Below, piece after piece: positions 58,766-64,000 of a stretch of DNA of 64,000 nucleotides. The notes beneath the pieces are model-generated. The model ran no database searches. It was not told the DNA's origin and worked only from the letters and a program-made list of their open reading frames with translations. This DNA comes from Cryobacterium sp. SO2 (lineage in GTDB: Bacteria > Actinomycetota > Actinomycetes > Actinomycetales > Microbacteriaceae): assembly GCF_026151165.2 (NCBI RefSeq), contig NZ_CP117849.1, positions 1,984,001 to 2,048,000 of the forward strand, written 5' to 3'. The position numbers were made by a program, and so were the translations under genes. How positions within the stretch are numbered: the stretch's first letter is position 1; each line of letters starts with the position of its first letter.

Positions 58766-60463
58766 GTGAGTTTCACCGCACCCATACAACTCCCCGGGCT
58801 CACCCTTGACCCGCGGTGGTATCGCCGTGCGGTGTTCTACGAGGTCATGGTCCGGTCGTTCGTGGACAGCAACGCTGACGGCGCCGGCGACCTGTCCGGG
58901 CTGATCTCGAAGCTGGACTACCTGCAGTGGTTGGGCATCGACGCCCTCTGGATTCCCCCGTTCTTCACCTCGCCGTTGCGGGACGGCGGCTACGACGTCG
59001 CCGACTACAGGTCGATCCTGCCCGAGTTCGGCACTCTCGACGAGTTCAAGGAACTCGTGACCAAGGCGCACGAACGGAACATGCGGATCGTCATCGACCT
59101 GCCCTTGAACCACACCTCGGACCAGCACGCCTGGTTCCAGCAGTCCCGGCAGGATCCGACGGGGCCGTACGGCGATTTCTACGTCTGGAGCGACACCGAC
59201 GAGAGATACCCGGACATCCGCATCATCTTCACCGACACCGAGGAATCGAACTGGGCGTTCGACTCCGTCCGCCGCCAGTTCTACTTCCATCGGTTCTTCT
59301 CCCACCAGCCGGATCTCAACTACGACAACCCGGCGGTGCACGAGGCGATCATCGACGTGGTGAGGTACTGGCTTGACCTCGGTGTCGACGGGTTCAGGCT
59401 GGACGCGATCCCCTACCTCTACGAATCCGACGAGGGCAACGGTGAGGGCGAACCGCCCACCCACGAGTTCATCAAGCGGCTCAGATCCCTCGTCGACCGC
59501 CACTACCCCGGCCGCATCATGATCGCGGAGGCGAATCAGTGGCCGCGTGAGGTGGCCGCGTTCCTGGGCACCGAAGACGAACCCGAGTGCCACATGGCCT
59601 TCGACTTCCCCGTGATGCCACGAGTGTTCTACTCGCTCCGCTCGCAGCGTGCGGGTGAGCTGGTGCGGGTGCTCTCGGAGACGACAGACATCCCCGACGG
59701 TGCCGGCTGGGCGGTATTCCTGCGCAACCACGATGAACTCACCCTCGAGATGGTCAGCGAGGAGTACCGCCAGGCGATGTACGGCTGGTACGCCTATGAC
59801 CCGCGGATGCGCGCCAACATCGGGATCCGCCGGCGGCTGGCGCCGCTCCTGGACAACAACAGGTCGGAACTCGAACTCGCGCACGCCCTGCTGTTCGCCC
59901 TGCCGGGCAGCCCGTTCCTCTACTACGGGGATGAGATCGGGATGGGCGACAACATCTGGCTTCCCGACCGGGACAGTTCGCGCACCCCCATGCAGTGGAC
60001 GCCCGACCGGAACGCGGGGTTCTCAGCGGCCGACCCGGGCAAGCTGTACCTGCCGGTGGTGCAGTCTCTGGTCTACAACTACACCCAGACGAACGTCGAG
60101 TCCCACCTCGCGCAGTCCGGGTCGCTCCTGCACTGGATCCGCAACGTCATCTACGTGCGCAAGGGGCATCCGACGTTCGGTCTGGGTTCGCTGCGCGTGC
60201 TGAACACTGACCACGAATCGATCCTGGCTTTCCTCCGGGAGTACGCCGGGTCAGGCTCCAGCTTCGGCGACCAGCCCGAAACCCTGCTCTGCATCTTCAG
60301 CTTCGCGCACAACCCGGTGGCATTCCACATCGACGAACCCGACCTGGCCGGCACCCGCCTGTACGACATCTTCGGCGGCGCCGTGTTCCCGTCCTTCGAT
60401 GAGGACGGCAGCATCACTCTCACGCTGGGGGCGCAGAGCTTCTATTGGCTGCACTGCGGCTGA
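58766..60463 (+). CDS. treS: Trehalose synthase / maltose alpha-D-glucosyltransferase
   Basis: This GH13 enzyme interconverts maltose and trehalose. It has 565 residues. It starts DPRWYRRAVFYEVMVRSFVDSNADGAGDLSGL. The catalytic nucleophile is in DGFRLDAIPYLYE, the general acid in MIAEANQWP and the third acid in FLRNHDELTLEM. PGSPFLYYGDEIGMGDN and SRTPMQWTPDRNAGFS are the TreS pattern. There is no fused maltokinase domain. GTG at 58766 follows GGAAGGA by six bases. It lies near glgA/glgM and glgC, consistent with trehalose-glycogen interconversion. A hairpin separates it from the convergent L31 gene. Confidence 0.95.
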   Translation: MSFTAPIQLPGLTLDPRWYRRAVFYEVMVRSFVDSNADGAGDLSGLISKLDYLQWLGIDALWIPPFFTSPLRDGGYDVADYRSILPEFGTLDEFKELVTKAHERNMRIVIDLPLNHTSDQHAWFQQSRQDPTGPYGDFYVWSDTDERYPDIRIIFTDTEESNWAFDSVRRQFYFHRFFSHQPDLNYDNPAVHEAIIDVVRYWLDLGVDGFRLDAIPYLYESDEGNGEGEPPTHEFIKRLRSLVDRHYPGRIMIAEANQWPREVAAFLGTEDEPECHMAFDFPVMPRVFYSLRSQRAGELVRVLSETTDIPDGAGWAVFLRNHDELTLEMVSEEYRQAMYGWYAYDPRMRANIGIRRRLAPLLDNNRSELELAHALLFALPGSPFLYYGDEIGMGDNIWLPDRDSSRTPMQWTPDRNAGFSAADPGKLYLPVVQSLVYNYTQTNVESHLAQSGSLLHWIRNVIYVRKGHPTFGLGSLRVLNTDHESILAFLREYAGSGSSFGDQPETLLCIFSFAHNPVAFHIDEPDLAGTRLYDIFGGAVFPSFDEDGSITLTLGAQSFYWLHCG

Positions 60464-60492
60464 CGGCACCAGAGAGCACCGCACAACGACAA

Positions 60493-60522
60493 CAGGGTGA
60501 CCAGCCGAAGCTGGTCACCCTG
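60493..60522. terminator. Hairpin between convergent treS and rpmE2
   Basis: A perfect 13-bp stem (60493-60505 with 60510-60522) has tetraloop CGAA. It lies 30 bases after treS and 42 bases after rpmE2, so it can serve both transcripts. There is no T-run on either side. Confidence 0.65.
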
Positions 60523-60563
60523 GGCGACGAATCCGTGGAACGGATCCGCGAAGAAGAGGCGGA

Positions 60564-60815
60564 CTACTTGCCGAAGCCCTTGTAGCGCGAGTTGAACTTC
60601 TCCACGCGTCCGGCGGAGTCCATGATGCGCTGCTTGCCGGTGTAGAACGGGTGCGACTCCGAGGAGATTTCCACGTCGATGACCGGGTAGGTGGTGCCGT
60701 CTTCCCACTCGATGGTCTTCGAGCTGGAGACCGTCGAACGGGTAAGGAACGTCGCACCCGACGCGAGGTCGCGGAAGACCACGGGAGCGTATGTGGGGTG
60801 AATGTCAGACTTCAT
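60564..60815 (-). CDS. rpmE2: Ribosomal protein L31 type B
   Basis: This is a large-subunit ribosomal protein, 83 residues, which contributes to the intersubunit bridge. The type B form lacks the CxxC zinc motifs of type A: MKSDIHPTYAPVVFRDLASGATFLTRST and SHPFYTGKQRIMDSAGRVEKFNSRYKGF have no cysteine. ATG at 60815 has AGGAAG upstream; the frame continues upstream without one. I see no Zur-like box, so zinc control is not evident here and it may be the only L31 of the organism. The ABC ATPase gene lies 135 bases upstream on the same strand. Confidence 0.96.
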   Translation of the reverse strand: MKSDIHPTYAPVVFRDLASGATFLTRSTVSSSKTIEWEDGTTYPVIDVEISSESHPFYTGKQRIMDSAGRVEKFNSRYKGFGK

Positions 60816-60950
60816 GGAGACTTCCTTGGTGCGTTTCGGTGGGTGGGTTCTGGCTCGCCGGTTGCGGCAGAAAAGTGTATCGGTCACGAGGACCAGCTAG
60901 TGAGTTTAGCAGAATCTTGAGGCCGGGGATGGCCAGGACACAGCGAAAGA

Positions 60951-61733
60951 TCAGATTGCGCGTGCCGCATAGCGGCCGTCGGTCTCGGTGAGCTCGATCT
61001 GGAGACCGAATGCCTCGCTCAACGCGTCCGCCGTGAGGGCATCCGCGAGCGGGCCGGAACTGACGACCTTGCCGCCGGAGAGCAGCAGGACGTGGGTGAA
61101 TCCGCGTGGGATCTCCTCGACGTGGTGGGTCACCATGATGATGGCCGGAGAGTTCGGCTCGCTCGCGTAGCCACTCAGCAGCCGGAGGAGCTCCTCACGG
61201 GCGCCGAGGTCGAGGCTGGCGGCGGGCTCGTCGAGCAGCAGGATCTCCGGGTCCGTCATGATCGACCTGGCGATCTGCACGCGCTTCTGCTCGCCGTCGC
61301 TCAGGGTGCCGAACTTGCGGTCTGCGAGGTGGTCGAGCTTCCACTCGGACAGCACCCGCTGGGCGCGGCGCTCGTCGATCTCCTCGTATTCCTCGTTCCA
61401 GCGGCCGGTCACGGAGTACGCGGCGGTCATGACGACGTTGAGCACGGTTTCGTTCGCCGGAACTCGTCGGGCCATGGCCGTGGATGCGAAGCCGATGCGG
61501 GGACGCAATTCGAAGAGGTCGCTGGCGCCGATCGGCTCCTCGAGCACCTCGGCCGTGCCCTTCGACGGGTGCAGCAGGGCCGCGGCGATCTGCAGCGTGG
61601 TGGTCTTGCCGGCACCGTTCGGACCGAGGATGACCCAGCGCTGATCGCCGTCTACGCTCCAATCCACTGAGTCGAGGATGGTGGTGCCACCCCGGACGAC
61701 GGATACTCCGGTGAAGTGAAGAACGTTGACCAT
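60951..61733 (-). CDS. ABC-type ATP-binding protein (stand-alone)
   Basis: This 260-residue ATPase has one nucleotide-binding domain. Walker A is LGPNGAGKTTTL (about 37-48), the signature is LSDGEQKRVQIARSI and Walker B LLLDEPAASLDLG with the switch histidine in VTHHVEEI. The D in the LSDGE signature is unusual compared with LSGGQ and is shared by the ModF/YlmA-like group. No membrane permease gene is adjacent, so its partner is unknown; a non-transport role is possible. It lies 40 bases from glgA's stop on the same strand. Confidence 0.9.
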   Translation of the reverse strand: MVNVLHFTGVSVVRGGTTILDSVDWSVDGDQRWVILGPNGAGKTTTLQIAAALLHPSKGTAEVLEEPIGASDLFELRPRIGFASTAMARRVPANETVLNVVMTAAYSVTGRWNEEYEEIDERRAQRVLSEWKLDHLADRKFGTLSDGEQKRVQIARSIMTDPEILLLDEPAASLDLGAREELLRLLSGYASEPNSPAIIMVTHHVEEIPRGFTHVLLLSGGKVVSSGPLADALTADALSEAFGLQIELTETDGRYAARAI

Positions 61734-61773
61734 AAGCCCATGTTATCGGGCGCCGCCAGGCCGCCGGGTCACG

Positions 61774-62955
61774 CTAGAGCAGCGCGGCGTAAATCTCCCT
61801 GGTGCTGGCGGCGATCTGGCCCCAGCTGAACATCTCCTCAGCCCGCACACGTCCGGCGCGGCCCATCTGGGCGGCCAGGGCCGGGTCGGCCAGGACCTCG
61901 GTGAGGGTGCGGGCGAGGTCGGCCACGAAGATCTCGGGGTCGGTGGGTGTGCCGGTTCCGTCGCTGAGCTGGTCGATCGGGACCAGCCGTCCGGTGACGC
62001 CGTCTGCGACGACCTCGGGGATGCCGCCTGTCGCTGTGCCGACAACGGGCAGGCCGCACGCCATGGCCTCGAGGTTGACGATGCCGAGGGGCTCGTACAC
62101 CGAGGGGCAGACGAAGACGGTGCCGGCCGTGAGTACGGCAGACAGCTCGTGCTGGGGAAGCAGACGGTCGATCCAGACCACACCAGATCGTTCCTTCTGC
62201 AGGGCCTCGACCAGCCCGGTCACCTCGGCGAGGATGCCGGGAGTGTCAGGTGCGCCGGCGCAGAGCACGAGCTGCACCTCCGGCGGCAGCAGGGCAGCGG
62301 CACGCAGCAGGTAGGGCAGGCCCTTCTGGCGGGTGATCCGCCCGACGAAGACGACAGCGGGACGGTCAGGATCGATGCCCAGGGCGCGGACGACGTCGGC
62401 GTCCTCCGTCGGCTTCCAGCGGTCCAGGTCGATGCCGTTGTACACCACGTGCACGCGGGATTCGTCGAGAGCGGGGTAGCTGCGCAGGATGTCGGCGCGC
62501 ATACCGCCGCTGACGGCGATGACCGCATCCGCGGCCTCGAACGCTGTCTTCTCGATCCAGCTCGACACCCGGTAGCCGCCGCCGAGCTGCTCGGCCTTCC
62601 ACGGCCGCAGCGGTTCGAGGCTGTGCGCGGTGACCACGTGGGGCACGCCGTGCAACAGCTTGGCGATGTGACCTGCGCCATTGGCGTACCAGGTGTGCGA
62701 GTGCACCACATCGGCTCCGGCCACGTCCTGGGCAATCTGCAGATCGACGCCCAGTGTGGTCAGCGTTGCGTTCGCGTCGGCGAGTTCGGCGGGGACGCCG
62801 TAGGCGAAGGTGTCCGCCTCCGAACGGGGGGCGCCGAAGCACCGCACCGTGACGTCGATGTCGGCGCGAAGGGCCTTGACCAGCTCCGCAACGTGGACAC
62901 CGGCCCCTCCGTAGATTTCGGGCGGGTATTCCTTGGTGAGCAGATCGACGCGCAT
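61774..62955 (-). CDS. glgA: Glycogen synthase of actinobacterial type (GlgA/GlgM, GT4)
   Basis: This glycosyltransferase uses ADP-glucose. In mycobacteria the orthologue (GlgM) makes maltose 1-phosphate from ADP-glucose and glucose 1-phosphate, feeding GlgE; elsewhere it is named glycogen synthase. The 393-residue protein has the GT-B fold: RVDLLTKEYPPEIYGGAGVHVAELV binds the donor's glucosyl part, VFVGRITRQKGLPYLLRA starts the C-domain, and CPSVYEPLGIVNLEAMACGLPVVGT is the nucleotide-sugar motif. It is divergent from glgC, the ADP-glucose source, with 81 bases between the starts. Confidence 0.93.
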   Translation of the reverse strand: MRVDLLTKEYPPEIYGGAGVHVAELVKALRADIDVTVRCFGAPRSEADTFAYGVPAELADANATLTTLGVDLQIAQDVAGADVVHSHTWYANGAGHIAKLLHGVPHVVTAHSLEPLRPWKAEQLGGGYRVSSWIEKTAFEAADAVIAVSGGMRADILRSYPALDESRVHVVYNGIDLDRWKPTEDADVVRALGIDPDRPAVVFVGRITRQKGLPYLLRAAALLPPEVQLVLCAGAPDTPGILAEVTGLVEALQKERSGVVWIDRLLPQHELSAVLTAGTVFVCPSVYEPLGIVNLEAMACGLPVVGTATGGIPEVVADGVTGRLVPIDQLSDGTGTPTDPEIFVADLARTLTEVLADPALAAQMGRAGRVRAEEMFSWGQIAASTREIYAALL

Positions 62956-63036
62956 GCAGTAAAACTAGCGCAGGCTGAACCAGGGACACACCCCCGCACG
63001 CTGGTCCCAACACCCGGATGGCCCTACTCTGAACTT

Positions 63037-64000
63037 ATGAAGGCCAAGAAGATCTTTGGAATCGTTCTCGCAGGCGGCGAGGGAAAACGGCTGATGCCGT
63101 TGACCGAAGACCGCGCCAAGCCGGCGGTGCCGTTTGGAGGGCACTACCGTCTGATCGACTTCGCACTGTCGAATCTGATCAACTCCGGTGTCACCCAGAT
63201 CGTCGTGCTCACCCAGTACAAGTCGCACAGCCTCGACCGGCACGTCTCGCAGACGTGGCATGTGTCCGGTGGGCTGTTCAACTCTTATATCGCCTCGGTT
63301 CCGGCCCAGCAGCGGCTCGGCAAGCGCTGGTTCAGCGGCTCCGCCGACGCTATCTTGCAGAGCCTCAACCTCATCCACGATGAGAAGCCCGACATCGTCG
63401 TCGTGGTCGGTGCCGACCACGTCTACCGCATGGACTTCAGTCAGATGATCGAGGCGCACATCGCGTCGGGCGCGCAGGCAACGGTTGCCGCCATCCGTCA
63501 GCCCATCGGGCTGGCCGACCAGTTCGGCGTCATCGAAGTGGATGCCGCCACCCCCGACCGGATCAGCGACTTCCGCGAAAAGCCCAAGGACGCGATCGGG
63601 CTCGCCGACGCGCCGCACGAAGTCTTCGCCTCGATGGGCAACTACGTCTTCAACGCCGACGCCCTGATCGAGGCCGTCCGTCGTGACGGCGAACGCACGG
63701 ATTCCAGCCACGACATGGGCGGCGACATCGTTCCGGACTTCGTCTCCCGCGGCGAAGCCGGCGTCTACGACCTGCAGCGCAATGAAGTGCCGGGTTCGAC
63801 CGACCGCGACCGCTACTACTGGCGCGACGTGGGAACCATCGACTCGTTCTTCGAGGCGCACCAGGACCTGATCTCCGCGCTGCCCGTCTTCAACCTGTAC
63901 AACCAGAGCTGGCCCATCTTCAGCCAGCAGCTGAACTCGCCGCCGGCCAAGTTCGTGCGCGACGCCAAGGGCTCACTCGGCACCGTGATCGATTCGATCG
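63037..64000 (+). CDS. glgC: Glucose-1-phosphate adenylyltransferase, 3' end missing
   Basis: This enzyme makes ADP-glucose from glucose 1-phosphate and ATP, the committed step of glycogen synthesis. About 321 residues are visible; the rest lies beyond the right edge. The N-terminus is KIFGIVLAGGEGKRLMPLTEDRAKPAVPFGG, the pyrophosphorylase signature. GADHVYRMD carries the metal aspartate, FREKP the glucose-1-phosphate lysine region, and YYWRDVGTIDSF the conserved WRDVGT. Start is the ATG at 63037. It is divergent from glgA, so both share an 81-base promoter region and are likely co-regulated. Confidence 0.96.
   Translation, partial: MKAKKIFGIVLAGGEGKRLMPLTEDRAKPAVPFGGHYRLIDFALSNLINSGVTQIVVLTQYKSHSLDRHVSQTWHVSGGLFNSYIASVPAQQRLGKRWFSGSADAILQSLNLIHDEKPDIVVVVGADHVYRMDFSQMIEAHIASGAQATVAAIRQPIGLADQFGVIEVDAATPDRISDFREKPKDAIGLADAPHEVFASMGNYVFNADALIEAVRRDGERTDSSHDMGGDIVPDFVSRGEAGVYDLQRNEVPGSTDRDRYYWRDVGTIDSFFEAHQDLISALPVFNLYNQSWPIFSQQLNSPPAKFVRDAKGSLGTVIDSI

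Noticed and set aside
60816..60950. Zur box upstream of the L31 type B gene
   Set aside because: Type B L31 genes are often zinc-regulated, but I found no TGAAAATGATTTTCA-like palindrome here.
1..64000. CRISPR arrays, insertion sequences and ribosomal RNA genes
   Set aside because: No regularly spaced direct repeats, transposase motifs or rRNA-like sequence were seen in reading through the window.

Overview
The window is a high-GC chromosomal segment that looks like an actinobacterium of the family Microbacteriaceae, with a Cryobacterium-like gene set. The evidence is gene content: rbpA, mycothiol ligase mshC, a pafB/pafC pair of WYL regulators, DUF3097, the actinobacterial helicase HelY, a type-B-only L31 gene and the imuA-imuB-dnaE2 cassette. 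Many genes start with GTG, and several appear to be leaderless. I see no insertion sequence, prophage, integrase, CRISPR array or rRNA operon. Base composition is even throughout, so this reads as core chromosome rather than an island.

Layout. 1-1.7 kb: the cytochrome c oxidase subunit III gene (cut by the left edge), divergent from trpD. 1.7-6.7 kb: glycerol uptake and phosphorylation (glpF, glpK), divergent from a PTS-dependent dihydroxyacetone kinase (dhaK, dhaL, dhaM). 6.8-11.2 kb: small hypothetical and membrane proteins, an SDR enzyme, an NfeD/SPFH pair and a glycerophosphodiesterase that appears frameshifted. 11.3-20.2 kb: rbpA facing a long minus-strand run (FKBP lipoprotein, pafB, pafC, a small membrane protein, tatA, tatC, helY, lnt). 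20.3-26.7 kb: tRNA m1A methyltransferase, HAD phosphatase, PAC2 protein, mshC, uppP and an M20 peptidase. 26.8-29.7 kb: tRNA-Leu(GAG), a cluster of hairpins and a cellobiose-phosphorylase-type GH94 enzyme behind a CebR-like operator. 29.8-37 kb: assorted housekeeping and hypothetical genes. 37-42.9 kb: the SOS mutasome imuA-imuB-dnaE2 behind a LexA box, divergent from an SRAP/HMCES gene. 43-49.4 kb: DUF3097, cspA and the arabinose operon araB-araD-araA with its LacI-type regulator. 49.5-58.6 kb: Lrp regulator, helicase, GDSL hydrolase, D,D-carboxypeptidase, TrmH methylase, sirtuin, histidine phosphatase, glycosyltransferase and alpha/beta hydrolase. 58.8-64 kb: trehalose synthase treS, L31 type B, an ABC ATPase, glgA/glgM, and glgC cut by the right edge.

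Functionally the window combines carbon entry (glycerol, dihydroxyacetone, arabinose, cellodextrin phosphorolysis), storage and stress carbohydrate (glgC, glgA/glgM, treS), envelope biogenesis (lnt, uppP, tat), thiol protection (mshC) and DNA-damage tolerance (pafBC, SRAP, imuAB-dnaE2). The most useful non-coding observations are: a LexA box inside the imuA promoter; a CebR-like operator between -35 and -10 of the GH94 gene; a LacI-type operator in front of araB; a SigR-like promoter at rbpA; an unexplained 20-bp perfect inverted repeat between cspA and araA; and a threefold repeated hairpin after tRNA-Leu. I found no wholly new multi-gene system. The best leads are the regulatory and structural elements and the frameshifted phosphodiesterase.
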